Of a DNA stretch of 64,000 nucleotides, positions 12,819 to 26,200 are shown piece after piece; the stretch's first letter is position 1, and every line of letters starts with the position of its first letter. The stretch spans positions 15,573,033 through 15,637,032 of the forward strand of contig NC_053153.1 in NCBI RefSeq assembly GCF_016808335.1, given 5' to 3'. The stretch comes from Panicum virgatum (taxonomy: Eukaryota > Streptophyta > Magnoliopsida > Poales > Poaceae). Below the pieces are notes generated by a model that was not told the DNA's origin, did no database searches, and worked only from the letters and a program-made list of their open reading frames with translations. The position numbers and the translations under genes are program-made.

Positions 12819-12929
12819 GCAGCCAGCATCTAGCTATATTATTAACTTGCTCTAATGCAAATGCGGGTATATCCGCGTGGGTGTGACCATGTTGGAGGAA
12901 CCTACATCTCATCTCACCAAACACGCTAC
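12819..12929. repeat. Dispersed short repeat, copy a
   Basis: This stretch resembles 15236-15320: both share a core around TAGCTATATTA, then CGCGTGG, GGAGGAA, and the block CATCTCATCTCACCAAACAC. The two are diverged and differ by indels. They could be remnants of one MITE family; I found no clear terminal repeats. The rest of 12498-13162 holds no gene that I can see. Confidence 0.5.
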
Positions 12930-13162
12930 CCAGCCATGAGACTTGATATCCTTAACTATTTTATATCAAAATGAAAAAAATGTCAAAAATAAGAAGAAGA
13001 AACAACCTCTTTTTAGTACGGATCGGATCAGATCAAGGAAACTAGACCTTGTTTAGGCCGGGAAGACAAAAGAAAAAAATAATTGGAGAACTCCATTTAT
13101 TTCGCAAAAAGCGTACTATATATCAAGGTCCATACATCAATCTGTACAAATGTAAATTAATA

Positions 13163-13418
13163 CTCCCTCCGTTCTAAATTATAAATCATTTCAAAAATTT
13201 TGGAGAGTCAAACTATCTCAAAGTTTGACCAAAATTATAGAAAAAAACACAAAAATTTATGCAAATAGATATACTATGAGAATATAATTAATAAAGAATC
13301 TAATGATACTTAATTGGTATCGTAAATGTTATCATGTTGTTGTATAAATTTGATCAAACTTAAAAATTTTTGATTCTCCAAATTTTTTGAAATGGCTTAT
13401 AATTTAGAACGGAGGGAG
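13163..13418. mobile_element. Stowaway-type MITE, copy 1
   Basis: This is a 256-base element with terminal inverted repeats CTCCCTCCGTTCTAAATTAT and its complement at the other end, flanked by TA on both sides (13161-13162, 13419-13420). These are the hallmarks of Stowaway (Tc1/mariner-related) MITEs, which are common near grass genes. It has no coding capacity. The counterpart is at 56102-56357. Confidence 0.9.
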
Positions 13419-15893
13419 TATAAGCTAACCTCCTATGGTATACCTTCGGCGACAGAGCGCAGGAGGAGACGCGCCACCGTCCGGCAGACGCGCCGAGCCA
13501 ACGCGGCGGCGCACGTCCTCCGGTAGCCGCTCCGATCCGCCAGGTGCATCAGCTTGCTCGATCAGACTGATTGATCTGGCAACTGGCAACGCTCTCGTGC
13601 AAGATTGCATGGCTCTGGCATTGGATTCCTTCGTCTGGATTCGTATCCGAGTTTAATGAGCGGCTGTCCCTGTCCCTGTCCCTGATCGGATTGGGTGTTT
13701 CAGTTTCTTTGCTCAAGCGCCAATGGCTCGGCGCCTCAGCTGCCAACTGTGTTCAAGATCAGCCGCACGGCCACCGCAGGCGACATCTCTGAAATCAGCG
13801 CGACGCCGGGCGCCGGTAAAGCAGAGACCGTGGTGACGATGAATCACGAGGCTACTTCTTTGAGTTGATCCTGTACCGTATTGACCAGAGAGCCTCAATA
13901 AAATCCTAAAAGAAATTGAAAATTGGCATTTTTCGTTCGAACCGTTTTGTTTTTACTGGAACTCGCAAAATTTTCTGGTGAAACAACGATCTTTTGTTCG
14001 AATCTGAATCCAAACCTGCAGCTAAAATTTTGTAAGGGGTCCTCTCCTAGGTGCGCCCAAAATTCTTTTCGGGCAGCTACAATAAATGCCTAAAGCATAA
14101 CGCAGTTCGTCAGCCTATTTTCATTTCCACAACTCAACCTTTTCAACAGAATAGTAATATGAAAGCACTAAAACGATCGCACGAAACTGGAGCGCAGCCG
14201 CAGCATGCCAAATGAATGAAACATAATTACTGCATGACTTGTGGGCTTGTGGGTGGCAACACTGGCATGCTTACAGTTACAGGTTACAATCTAGCTAGCC
14301 AGGATGAATTTAACGACGAAGGATTGCACATATATACTCCATGGGCTTACATTGATGGCACTCATATGATTACTCGATTAAACTTACCCTTTGCTTTTAT
14401 TGGATTTCACTGAAGTGTTGGAGGGAACCAAAATACTTGTTTAGATTGACAAAAAGTTTAGAATAGCTAATCCTAGTTTTTCTCTAGCATGAGCTGATCG
14501 GCATTATTTCCCCTCTCTCCGACCAGCATGCAGTGGCAGGTGCAAGCCCACCCTTTGCTTCAACCTAGTACCATGGTTGTTCCTGCGCAGACTGGCTAGG
14601 CAAGGCATTGCGCGATCGCCAGGAGGAAGCTAAGTGTGGCGTGACAGCAGCGTCGGCAAGATGCGTTGGCGCTGAGACTGGACACCCTTGACATCACCGC
14701 CTTTACCAACAAGGAGATGGGGTGGCGGCGGTATGAAGTTCTTCGACGATTGCAGCAGCCATAATGACTCATTTGCCAATAATTGACACCTTGAGAAATG
14801 AACATGCTGCCTAGCTACTTAATTGAGAAATGATGTTTTTTGCTACTTAATTTCCTCATTTGCCAATAATTGACACCTTAGGCAGGAAATATTTACTTTA
14901 GAACCACAAAAAAATCATAGTAGATTTGACTTGAAGTACTCTTCTAATCCCACACAGCTCATTTGGATTTTGGAAATGTATTGTACGATAGTGGTTGTCA
15001 AAACCATCGAGTATTCATCTTCTGTACAACTTTTACAGTACATCATTTTCTTCTGTAGTACTTCATTTTCTTCTGCACAACTTTTGCATTGTCGAACGGA
15101 ACACTATGCAAAATCATCACACGTACTCCCACAGCATGATAAATGAATGAAAAAACAGTTTTCTTGATGACTTGCAGCAATGCTTGGCCACAGGCCGGAG
15201 AGCTACGATGAATTTAGGACTCCCGCGATTTGCTCTTGCCAGAGCTAGCTATATTATAATGCATACGCGTGGTCACATTGGAGGAATCTATTAAGCATCT
15301 CATCTCACCAAACACGCTAGCATGGTGAGATAATGACATTGGGTTTTCACCCGCCACATCAGACATGAAAGGCCGACATCCAAATCGTTGGCCTCCGACA
15401 GGAGCCTCGTGCTAGAGATGCTCGATGAAATGACGCCAATAGCACCATCAACATCGTTCCAAGGAGGGATGGGCTTTCACCCGTATCCCAGCCAACAACA
15501 TCACCACTGCGATGTCGCCATACGTCCGAGCAAACAATTGCCGGCACCCGCCATCAGGAAGCCGCCAACACATAGCGGCACGGGGTTGACCAGCCGCCGC
15601 CAAAAGCCAAAGCCGGGCCCTTGCCGCGTCAAATACGTCGCCGCTCCAGCAGACCGTGGCAGTCGCGAACACCGACGCAACTGGACCATGCCGCACCGAC
15701 CGCCGCAATGAAACTGGCCGAGCCAGACGCGGACATTGGCGCCACCGCAGTGAAGAGGGTTGGTCGCCGCCCATGCCGAGCAATATCAAGCACCGGCCGC
15801 CGGCGTCGCCATAGCCGAGTCAAGCAAGCGCCCGACGCACACACAGCCGAATTCTGGCCCTACCGCCGCCGCCGGGGATCGGCCTCAGGCTAC
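13419..15893. other. Intergenic region, no gene recognised
   Basis: Open frames here are short, overlap on both strands and match no family I know. GC-rich stretches (13430-13560, 15480-15890) alternate with AT-rich ones. There is an imperfect tandem repeat: the 25 bases at 14768-14792 recur at 14855-14879 (CTCATTTGCCAATAATTGAC and on). The copy 2 equivalent, 56358-58828, differs by about 1 percent and small indels with no sign of frame conservation. Confidence 0.5.
15236..15320. repeat. Dispersed short repeat, copy b
   Basis: This is the second, shorter member of the pair described at 12819-12929. It shares the CATCTCATCTCACCAAACAC block and the TAGCTATATTA core. It is present in the equivalent place of copy 2. 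Confidence 0.5.
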
Positions 15894-16998
15894 TGTTGAT
15901 GGACATTATTTCACGTTTTGATTGTCAATTTCTCGGAAATAAATTGATCTCTTACACTATGTTCTATGTATATTTTATTTAATTCTAATAAGTTCCACAA
16001 GTATTGGATGAATTGTGCCTGTAGGAGATCATAGTCCAAAGATGGTCGAAAACGGAGAAAATCCAGGCCACTCGGCCTCAACCGTGCTGGCCGGCCTGAC
16101 ACCTCAACATACAGGGGTACACCCTTGTTACAGGAGCAACGTGACATGCTCACAATGCCTCTGAACCGGGAAATCACCTCTAATTTAGTCGGTGGATCCG
16201 GAAGACATGTGGATCAAGTAGAGGACCCACAAGTTAGCGCCCAGATCTGTAAACGTGGAAGTTACCCAACTCAGAGGCAATGTGGAGCGTTGATCTTCAA
16301 AGTCGGTGAAACGGAGGGCCAACAGGCCCCGGGACCAGGCCGCCCGGCCTCCCCCGGGCCGTCCGACCTGAGATTCCAACATCCGAGGAAAATACCCAAC
16401 TTTCCGACCTCCTGGAGTTAATCAGAGACGTCCAAGCGAAGTCGGTGTACACGTGGTGCTAGAGCCAGGATGATCGGCCTAGGCCAGGCTGCCCAGCCCC
16501 ACACTGCAGCCTCCGGAGCTCCCCTTTCGCGTGAAGTTCAAACCAAGTCAGGGGTAGCGTACTCTTGCAGCGATTACTCGTTTACCGACATCTGGCCACT
16601 ATAAATAGGACCCCATTCATCACTTGTAAACACACACCAAAGGAGTTCTCTTCACTCTCTCATTTCTAGAGTAGGATTAGTAGTTGGGAGTTACAGTCGA
16701 GTCGATCTTGTCTTGGGGATTCGGAGTCGTCATCGGAGCTCGGTATAAACTCTTGTATCTTTTTCTTTGACTTTATCAATATAAGTAATCTTTTTTATTT
16801 ACTTGAGTCAGCTTTACTTTTCACAAGTCGTTTATCTTTTCAAGTACTAGCAATTGTCTGCGGAAGTAGTTTACTTCTAGTTCAGTTTAAGTTATCCCTC
16901 TTGTTTGTCGGAGCTTGTCTTATGGGTTTTCTCGCCCGGACTAGTGAACTCAAATTAGTTCGCTAGGTTGAGGGGGATTTCTGTTGAAGGCCTCAACA
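15894..16998 (+). repeat. LTR of element B, copy 1
   Basis: This is a 1105-base segment starting TGTTGATGG and ending CCTCAACA, so the ends form a short inverted repeat TGTTGA/TCAACA. A TATA box (TATAAATA, 16600-16607) and a T-rich downstream part fit an LTR on the plus strand. Just after it, TAGTACCGAGAGC (17005-17017) resembles a decayed initiator-Met primer site, so it is more likely the 5' LTR of an element cut by element A at 17054 than a solo LTR. The flanking 5-mers do not match. No coding part of B is visible in the window. Confidence 0.65.
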
Positions 16999-17745
16999 GA
17001 AATCCTAGTACCGAGAGCAGATGTAGTGTCTGACTCAGTGTTAGCTAGGAGTTTGTAACATCCCGAAAATTTGCCCAAATAAATCACCCGCTAAAAATAT
17101 TATTTTCAAAACCTTTTTCAACGCTGAGCTCAAATCACTACAAAATTATTTTCCGCACGAGCTCCCAATCTCCCAAAATCATGTCCCGGCAATCCGCCGT
17201 CTCGACACCAGTACCAATCGCCGTCCTATCCCCTTTCCCTTTCTCTCGTTCCGCGTGCTCGTCGCTGACCGGCCGAACGCCGCAGCGCGCGCGTGGCCGA
17301 CCGCCGCCGCGAATCCCGCCGACAGCTCTCTCTTTCTCTCGCTCCATTTTTCTTTTTCCCTTTTTCTTTTTCCCTTTTCTTTTCCGCCTCCTTTCCTTTC
17401 TCCTTCTCCCTCTTCTCCTCCTTTCCCTCACGCGTTGCACGAGCAGAGCTCGGTACGCCGGCCCCCTTGCGCCGAGCCCCTCCCTGGGCGTCGCCTCCCC
17501 CGCTTGCGGCTGCTGCTCGCCCGTTCCGCCCTCTGCGCGCGTCGTACCCCCCTTGCCCACCTCGGCGCTCGCGCCCGCCCCGACGAGCCACGGCGAAGCA
17601 GAGCCGGCCGCGCACACGGTGCCCCGCCATTGGCTGCCGCCCCTCCCACTTGCGCCGCCCCTCCGTCCTCTCGTCCTCTCGCCGTCGCGTCCGCGCCACA
17701 GCACCACGCTATAGGACGCCCAGCAAGTGGCCGAGCAAGCCCCAC

Positions 17746-19350
17746 TATTGACGGTGCTTAAGTGCCATTTTCACCAATCAACTATACTCAATAATAAAGA
17801 AAACTGCATGCCTTACTCGCATATTTGTATCACTAACCTTGCTCCACAGTTGTTTTTGAGTTTTGTACATTTCAGATGAGCAGGAGCGGAATAAGACGAA
17901 AACACGCAGTAGACGCCATACAACTACGCAAAATATCGCATCTGGCGTCACCCACTTACAAGGAGGGCCCATCTGGCCGAGCAAACGGGCGCGCCACGCA
18001 TAATGCATACAAGGAAAGATATCAGGGCCCACATGTCAGCCTGCCAGAGAAGGATAAGGACGAGAGGCGGCCAGGTGGGGCCGGCCGACCCCCTGGGTCG
18101 GCCGAACCTGGCCGGCCTCCCGTCCAGGTGCATTTCGAGGAGTCGGCCCCAAGTCTCCTGATTACCTTCCATACGTGCATTTGGCGGGAACCGACCTCCA
18201 CTAGTATAAATAGGGCCCCCTCTCACCCCTCACACACACACACACTTCATTCCATTCTCTCCAAGAAGGCTTTCCTCTCTCTTGCTCTCTTAGCTAGGTA
18301 GTGGAGCTTGGCTAGTTCTCTTTAGCGAGCAGGTCGTACTCGGGGTCGTTGAGCAATCCTCGGCTCCTGGTATGGCTTTGTATCCGACTTGTCAGACTTC
18401 TATTCATAATATAGAGTTCTGCCATGGTTGCTTTACTATCTTGATAGTTTATCAATCCATGCTTAGATCGTTCATAAGTTATGCTACGATCTTGGTTAGG
18501 CCAGATGATCCGGGTACGGATAGATGTTCGTTGTGCTTTCGGGCTTGCTCTAGTGTTTTACTCGTCCATCCGAAGGGTGGGAGACCTGGGGGTACTAGAG
18601 TAGTGACTTCATACACGAGCGTGGTGCTCGGGTATGTGGGATCCTTCGGATATGACCGTGCTCCACGGTGTGACTGGGGTAGACGACAGGTGGTGACAGC
18701 CCTGTCCGTCCGGTGTAACAGCAGGTGTTGCGTTTAGAGTACTCCCCGACGTTCGGGTTCGGTGTAGGAGTTCATTCAAAGAGGTAACGAGACTGGATGT
18801 ACTCCGGTGCGGGACCTTCTCCCCGCTATCCCATTTTTCTGGCACATGCAGTCCTAACCATGATCTAACATAATCCCAGCTTTGGATAGAAGCACTAGGA
18901 CACCTAACCTAGCCTATGCTCCAGCTGACTTGACGTAGGATAGAGTAGTCCTTTGTTTTATAGTTTCTCTCATTTATTCCTTCCTCTTGGAGTGTGGATG
19001 TGTGCTGTGTCGCATTTCCCTTGCTTATTCTTTATCTGTACTTACCCCTGTTAGAGTATTGCCTATTGCTTGAGGCACAATGTCATGGTTAATGTTGAGT
19101 ACAATACATTTGCCACTGCCGTCCTTTGAGACACAAATAAATGACGATACCCTTACTATATCCGTGCACTTGCGAATCCATCTGTAATCGTATTAATTAT
19201 ACCACGAGAGTGGCACCCCTTGGGTGCAATTGCTAGGATGGGTTCGACGCCCTCATTCCTAGTGATTGCACTAAGGACTGCCAACAGGCTTTTCTGGCAC
19301 TGTTGCTAAGGATTAACCATTCCTAGTGATTGCGCTAAGAAATGTCAACA
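17746..19350. repeat. Solo LTR (1.6 kb) inside element A's 5' LTR
   Basis: The 1605-base insert begins TATTGACGG and ends TGTCAACA. It is flanked by a perfect 5-base duplication, CCCAC, at 17741-17745 and 19351-19355. The empty site (one CCCAC at 45972-45976) is seen in A's 3' LTR. A TATA box lies at 18205-18212. The ends TA...CA fit a TG...CA LTR with one G-to-A change. No internal domain is present, so the state fits LTR-LTR recombination. A short CA run lies at 18231-18245. Confidence 0.75.
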
Positions 19351-19890
19351 CCCACCTCCATTAATCGCCGTCCTTGAGCTCGCCGGCCACCACCGTCGCG
19401 CCCCCCTCTTCCCCACCATGCCTCGGGCTATAAATAGGCCCTCGTGCAGCCGTCAAGCACCACAAGCTCACCCGCCACCTCCAGCCCTCCCCCCCATGCC
19501 CGCAGCGCCGCCACCACCACCATCTCCGGCGACCTCCACCGCCCACCGCGGGCACGCCTCCACGGGCCGCCTCTACTCGAGACAGGTAGGGGAATAGAAC
19601 CCCCTAGCCCCCCTCTCTATTTCCCCCTCCTCCATGGCCGGCGCCCCCCTCCCCCTCCTCTGTTCTTCCTGTGTCGACAGGTAGAAGAAAGGGGGCAATT
19701 TTTGTCTTGAGCCCCCTGTTCTTCCCCCTTTTCTTTTAAGAGCCCTCCCACTCTCTCTATTTTCCTTTTTAAAGAAAACCCCCTCTATCTTTGATAATTC
19801 CAATCTACCCTTCCACTTTACAAAATAATTATGAATAGGTCCTAGCCATTTCCAGAGTGACCCAAAATGTTCCCAATAATTATAATTAAG

Positions 19891-22800
19891 TGTAACACCC
19901 GGTTTATAAAAGAACATAAACCGAGCAATCATATACGTGCCAGGATCAAGTCACACGTATATACAACAGAATGAACAGTATATCATAGCACATATCACGT
20001 AAAAAGACATAATAAAGCGAATACGAATGTTATTTATTACAATAATGACAAAATGTCTGATACAGTGGAAGCGAAGCACAAAATACGAAAAAGCTCTCCG
20101 AAGCTGAAGCAGGGCGCCACAGGGACGTCGACTGGGAGACGAAGCACCTAGAAGTCCTCGTAGTCCTGGTAGCGCTGGACGAACTCCCTCGTGTCGGCAG
20201 GAACTGAGCAGCAGTAGCGAAGCCAAGAGGAAAAAGTAGAGAAGAGGCAAGAGTGAGTACACAACTTGTACTCAACAAGTATAACACAAACTATGAAGCT
20301 CTAGGCTGGCTGACTCAACTGCATTAGCTTTTAAGTGTTGGCAAAATTTTATTAGATCTATTTACTACGAGTTGATGAATTACCGTTAACCCAGTTACAT
20401 AGTAATTAATCAAGTTTAATCATGTAACTACTTCCTTAGGTGAGATGACTAGCGACTCACTACGAGGCCTTTAAAAAGAATCTCGTTGGTAAGGCGTAAC
20501 CGCGAGAGTTAGATCGGCGACGATGGGGCCCACCTCCGGGGGTACAAGCACAGGAGCGCAATCCAAGCACAGACCAAGCCGGAGGAGCAGGGACCATTGA
20601 AGCTTACTACTCTTGCCCCGCAGGTAAGTTACTCCAAACCAAAAAGATCTAATTATTACGCCAAGTCTATCCCATTCTAGCCTTGTGGTAGCGCTGTTGT
20701 CCCAGGTTGTCGCTCTATGAACCGGTCCTTATGGAGAGTGGCCAACCAAGCACTAAGCACCGTGCTGGCCCCCTAAACCATGTTTCTACAAAAACATCTT
20801 TTAACGAGACGTGAGCCACTCATCCACACAGAGGGCCACTCTCAGAATTAAGTTCAAGTAAACCATTAATCAAATTAATTAAAAAGGACCAGAGTGTGTT
20901 ATAGCGCAGCAACCTAGCACAACTAACCAAAAAATGCAACCCAAAGGTATATTTAAAGGATACAAACTGGCTAGGAAATCCTTAAAGGCATACAGTATTA
21001 AAATGCAGTATGAAATTGTAATTAAAAGTGATAGGTTGTTCATGTTACACTTGCCTTCCTCGTACTGCTCCTGCTGCTGCTCAAAGTGCTCCGAAGACGG
21101 CTGCTCCGGGTACTGGTACTGAGGCTCCTCAGATGGATCAACGTCTACTCACGAACACATGGCCAAAACAATGCACAACGATAAGCATACAAGCAAACTC
21201 TAACAAAAAGTTAAAGAACAGTACAACAATACATAAAAACAGCGCCCAAAACTACTCTAGAACTATTCTACGCGTTACAACGATCGCGTGGATATAAAGA
21301 ACGCTAAAAACGGAGCTAAAACACATTTTCTAGGCTAAAAACAAGTCCTAGGGGCTTATTTGTAAGAAAACTGAAGTTCCAGGGGGTTTTCTGCTAAAAC
21401 CGAGGGCTAAAACATAAATAAACATTAAATCTAAGGGCTGACGTGCAAAAACACAAGGCCTGGACTGCGGGTGCTAATTCTAGGAAGATCAGGGGTGTTC
21501 TTGCAAAGTTTTGGGCCGATCCGTAATTACTTTTCAAAAGAAAAGGACCGCGGGTTGATATCTAAGAAAGGGAGGGGCTCTTTAACAAAAACACTGACCG
21601 AACCGGTATCTTGGATCTAGGCCCGTTGGATCTGGATCGGGCGGTCAGGATCTGATGGATCCAAGATCTAATCGCGCGCGTTGAATCCGGATCGGACGGA
21701 TCTGGGCAGATCGGGCGCAGGGTGGCGGCGCAGGTCACCGGAGTCCCCTGCTCCGCGGCGGCGCGACACGGGGCTCGCCGGATTTCGCCAATCTCGGTGC
21801 TCCGGGGCTTGATTCGGGCGGGGATTGGATCAGGAAGGGTATACGTGAATGGATAAACCACCCAGGGCACTGAATTGGGCTCGGCAGGGCTCAGGGACAC
21901 GGATGCAGCGGCGCGGGCGGTTCGGCTCGGCGAGGTCCACCGGCGAGGTCGTGTTCGTGCCGTGTGGCGCTCAAAACCGGGTGCAATCGTGACGGTGAGG
22001 GTGCACAGTGCGAAAACAAACGGAACCGTTGCCCGTGCGGGGCGGTGCCATGCCGCAGCATGCCCGCCACGGCAGGGCCGCGCCTGCGCGGCGGCGCAAC
22101 GCCGGTGGCTGGGGGTCCGGCCTCTGGCGTGGCCCACGGGATCTAAACTCCAGAGCAAAAGGACCAGGAAAAGAGCTGCCGCTTACCGAGGGATCGAGAC
22201 GGGCTGGATTGGCATGCAGGGTCGACGGCGAAGCTGACCAGCGGTGGAGGCGACGCGGAGCTCGCGGACAAGGCTGCAGCAGGGGCGTCCCGGCTTCTGG
22301 ATCTCACGCAAAGCTTCAGCGTTGATCTGCGGTGATGTTCCAGGGGTCAGGGAGGCTTGGGGATTGCCGGCGGCTAGAAATCGGGCGGCGGCCGTGTTAC
22401 CTGTAGCGGCGGCTCCAAGGGAAATCCCAGGGGGTGGCGCGGCGTAGAGGGCTGAGGAGATGCTGCGGATGGAGGCTAGGGTTACAGGGTGCGGGCGCCG
22501 TTTATAGAGCATCCCAGGTGATCCTGGGGAGGCGTGCCCCGGATGGAAGGCTCACCGGGAAACTCGGAGGGGATGGCGGGGTTGTTGCTCTGCGAGGAGA
22601 AGATACCGCCAGGTGGGGTCGGTTCGTCAGCGCCAGCGAGGGGAAGCCGCGGGGTGTGCTTGAGCGAGCTGACCGCGCGGGGGGGAAGGCTGACCAGTGG
22701 GCCCGGGCGCTCAGCGGGCGGGCGTCGCGCGGTGCGGGCGAGCGGCTGTTGTGCAAAGCAGGCCGGGTTGGAGCGGCCCGGTCGTGTGCGGGGGAGCGGG

Positions 22801-23202
22801 CCGCGTGGCGCGGGGGCAGGCCGGGGAGGCTGGCGGGCTGCAGCTGGGCCGGAGCGCTGCGCTGGGAAGGGGAACGGGGGGGCGAGCTGGGCCGGCCGGG
22901 TGAAGGGTTGGACTGGGTTCTGGTTTGTTGGGCTTTGGGTCTTGGGTTACCTTTCCTATTTCTAATTCAAACAAAACAACTAATTGAATTCAAACTAATT
23001 TGAATTCAAAACCTAACCACACAACAAAGAAAAGATGCTCCAGCATGATGCAACAACAAAATTAACCTATGATGGATTTTAATTATTTATTGAACAAAAA
23101 TTAGATTTAAATGCCAACTAAACACAATAAATCTTAGAAATTTGAATAAAACCAATTAAATTTATTAAAAAAAAATGCTGAAATTAAAATTAGGGTGTCA
23201 CA
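19891..23202 (-). repeat. Tekay LTR, downstream (3') in element sense
   Basis: It starts TGTAACACCCGG and ends GGGTGTCACA on the plus strand. Compared with 28382-31791 it lacks about 201 bases (after 20431) and has about 110 bases (around 21198-21315) that the other lacks. The GC-rich part 21600-22950 gives overlapping open frames on both strands with no family match, which I take as non-coding. Confidence 0.93.
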
Positions 23203-23217
23203 GACCCTACCCCCTTA
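23203..23217 (-). other. Tekay polypurine tract
   Basis: On the minus strand the purine-rich AAGGGGGTAGGGTC directly precedes the 3' LTR of the element. It would prime plus-strand synthesis. The pol stop lies about 20 bases upstream in element sense. Confidence 0.85.
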
Positions 23218-23238
23218 AAGAAATCTCGTCCCCGAGAT

Positions 23239-26200
23239 TTAGCTGGGCTGGCTAGCAAAGAGATCTGGATATGTCTTCTTCAACTCATCTTCTCGCTCCC
23301 ATGTAGCCTCAGCTTCACTGTGATGACTCCACTGAACTCTGCACATCTTGATGCGCTTGTTCCGAGTGACCCTCTCTGATGTCTCCAGAATCTTCACCGG
23401 ATGCTCGGTATAAGTCAAATCTTCCTGGACATTGACTCCATCCAGGGGTGCCTGCTCCTCGGGTACTCGCAAACACCTCTTCAGCTGAGATATATGAAAG
23501 ACATCATGAACTCCTGAGAGGCTGAGAGGTAACTCCAGGCGATAAGCAACTTCGCCTTTCCGCTCTAGCACCTTGAATGGCCCCACATAACGAGGTGCTA
23601 ACTTCCCTTTGACATTAAATCTGCGGATTCCTCTCATCGGAGACACCTTCAGATACACATAATCACCAACACTGAAAGTCAGGTCTCTCCGTTTGCCATC
23701 TGCATAGCTCTTCTGTCTGCTCTGTGCAATCCTCAGATTTTCTCGCACAGCCTGAACCATCTGCTCTGCATCATCTATGATCTCAGGACCGAAGAGCTGC
23801 TTCTCACCAATCTGATCCCAATAGAGAGGAGTCCGGCACTTTCTGCCATACAATGCCTCGAAGGGAGACTTCTTCAGACTGGCCTGATAGCTGTTGTTAT
23901 ATGAAAACTCAGCATAAGACAGGCACTTATCCCAACTAGTACCGTACTGGATAGCACAAGCTCTCAGCATATCCTCCAACACTTGGTTGGTCCTCTCTGT
24001 CTGCCCATCTGTCTGAGGGTGATAAGCTGTACTGAAACGCAGCTTCGTATCCAACGAATCATGGAGCTGCTCCCAGAAACGAGAAGTGAACTGAGACCCT
24101 CTGTCAGATATGATCTTCTTCGGCACACCATGCAAGCAGACAATCCGAGAGATGTACAACTCTGCAAGTCTAGCACCGGAGTAAGTAGTGTTCACTGGAA
24201 TGAAGTGAGCAACTTTCGTCAGACGGTCCACTACTACCCAAATGGAGTTGTACCCTTTCTGAGTACGAGGCAATCCAACAATGAAGTCCATAGTGATCTC
24301 CTCCCATTTCCACTCTGGAATCTTCAAAGGCTGCAACAGACCTGCTGGCCTCTGATGCTCAGCCTTGACACGCTGACAGGTGTCACAAATAGCCACGTAC
24401 TCTGCCACTGAACGCTTCATACCATACCACCAGAAACGTTCCTTCAGATCATAGTACATCTTCGTGCTGCCCGGATGAATAGAGTAAGCTGTATCGTGGG
24501 CCTCACTCAGAATCAACTTCCGGAGATCCTTCACATCTGGCACACAGATCCGGTTCTTGTACCACAAAGTACCATGATCATCCTCTCTGAAATGAGGAGC
24601 CTTGCCCTTCTTGAGCAACTCACGAATCTCCTGCAGCTTCTCATCATCTTTCTGATGCTGCCTGATCTCTGACTCTAGAGTCGGTACTGCCTCAAATGCT
24701 GCACTGGAGGTATGATGCAAGAAGCCCAGACTCAACTGCTCGAACTCCTCGCATAACTCTGGAGGCATCTGGAAAGCCACGGCCATGTTGACATAACTTC
24801 TTCTGCTCAGAGCATCTGCTACAACATTGGCCTTGCCCGGATGATAGTGAATCTCCAGATCATAGTCCTTGACCAACTCTAGCCATCTTCTCTGTCGCAT
24901 GTTCAGCTCATTCTGCGTGAAAATATACTTGAGGCTCTTGTGATCAGTGTAGATATCACATCGCTGCCCATACAAGTAATGCCTCCAAATCTTCAGAGCA
25001 TGCACAACTGCGGCTAACTCAAGATCATGAGTAGGATAATTCAGCTCATGCCGGCGTAGCTGCCGTGAAGCATACGCTATCACTCTGCCCTCCTGCATCA
25101 GAACACACCCAAGACCATCCTTCGAAGCATCACAATATACCGTGAACCTCTTCGTCTGGTCTGGCAGAGTCAGGACTGGCGCCGTAGTCAACCTTTTCTT
25201 CAGCTCATCAAAAGCCATCTGACGCTCATCGGTCCATACAAAAGCCACATTCTTCTCCAGCAAAGAAGTCAAAGGCTTCGCGATCTTGGAGAAATTCTCA
25301 ATGAACCTCCGATAATATCCTGCTAAGCCCAAGAAAGACCTGACTTCCTTTACTGTCTGCGGTGTCTCCCACTCGAGCACATCTTTCACCTTGCTCGGAT
25401 CAACAGCAATGCCTCCCTGAGAGATAACATGACCGAGGAATGGAACCTCGTCAATCCAGAACTCGCACTTGCTGAACTTGGCATACAACTGATGCTCTCT
25501 CAGCCTCTGCAATACGAGTCTCAGATGCTCCTCGTGCTCTTCTTCTGTCTTGGAGAAGATCAGAATATCATCAATGAAAATCACCACAAAGACATCCAGA
25601 TAATCCATGAAGACCATGTTCATCAGATGCATGAAGAAAGCCGGGGCATTAGTCAAGCCGAAGGACATGACTGTATACTCATATAGCCCGTACTTGCAGG
25701 TGAATGCCGTCTTCGGAATATCCCCAGGACGGATCCTCAGCTGAAAATATCCCGAACGAAGATCAATCTTCGAGAATATACGAGCACCTCGAAGCAAATC
25801 GAAGAGATCCTCAATACGGGGCAGTGGATGCTTGTTCTTGATAGTGACTGCATTCAGCTCACGATAATCCACACACATCCTCTTCGAGCCATCCTTCTTA
25901 TCTACTAGCAGCAATGGAAAAGCCCAAGGAGAGAAGCTGCGACGGATATAGCCCTTGGCTAGCAACTCATCAATAGTCTTCTTAACTTCTTCATGCTCTA
26001 TAGGTGCCATACGGTAGGGCCGCTTTGCAATAGGAGCTGTGCCAGGCAAGAGATCAATACAAAACTCAATGGCGCGTTCAGGCGGCATACCTGGCAGATC
26101 ATCCGGAAAGACATCCGGGAATTCAGACACCACGCGAATACCGTCCGTGGGTCTAGCCTCCATCTGATGAAGAAATCCAGAAGGCTCTACTGCACTGATA

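Noticed and set aside
15388..15899. Possible gene in the GC-rich stretch before LTR B
   Set aside because: Frames overlap on both strands, no domain is recognisable, and copy 2 changes them by single-base indels.
17181..17761. Long overlapping open frames on both strands in the first part of the A LTR (also 45400-46390 and 60110-60710)
   Set aside because: The sequence is GC- and pyrimidine-rich LTR, frames are open on both strands at once, and the three LTR copies differ by frame-changing indels.
17743..17765. CACTA at 17743 as the end of a CACTA transposon
   Set aside because: The other end does not carry TAGTG and the duplication is 5 bases, not 3. The CAC belongs to the duplicated CCCAC, and an LTR fits better.
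21562..22965. Arg/Ala-rich open frames in the Tekay LTRs, repeated at 30241-31591
   Set aside because: They lie in GC-rich LTR on both strands, and small indels between the two LTRs shift them.
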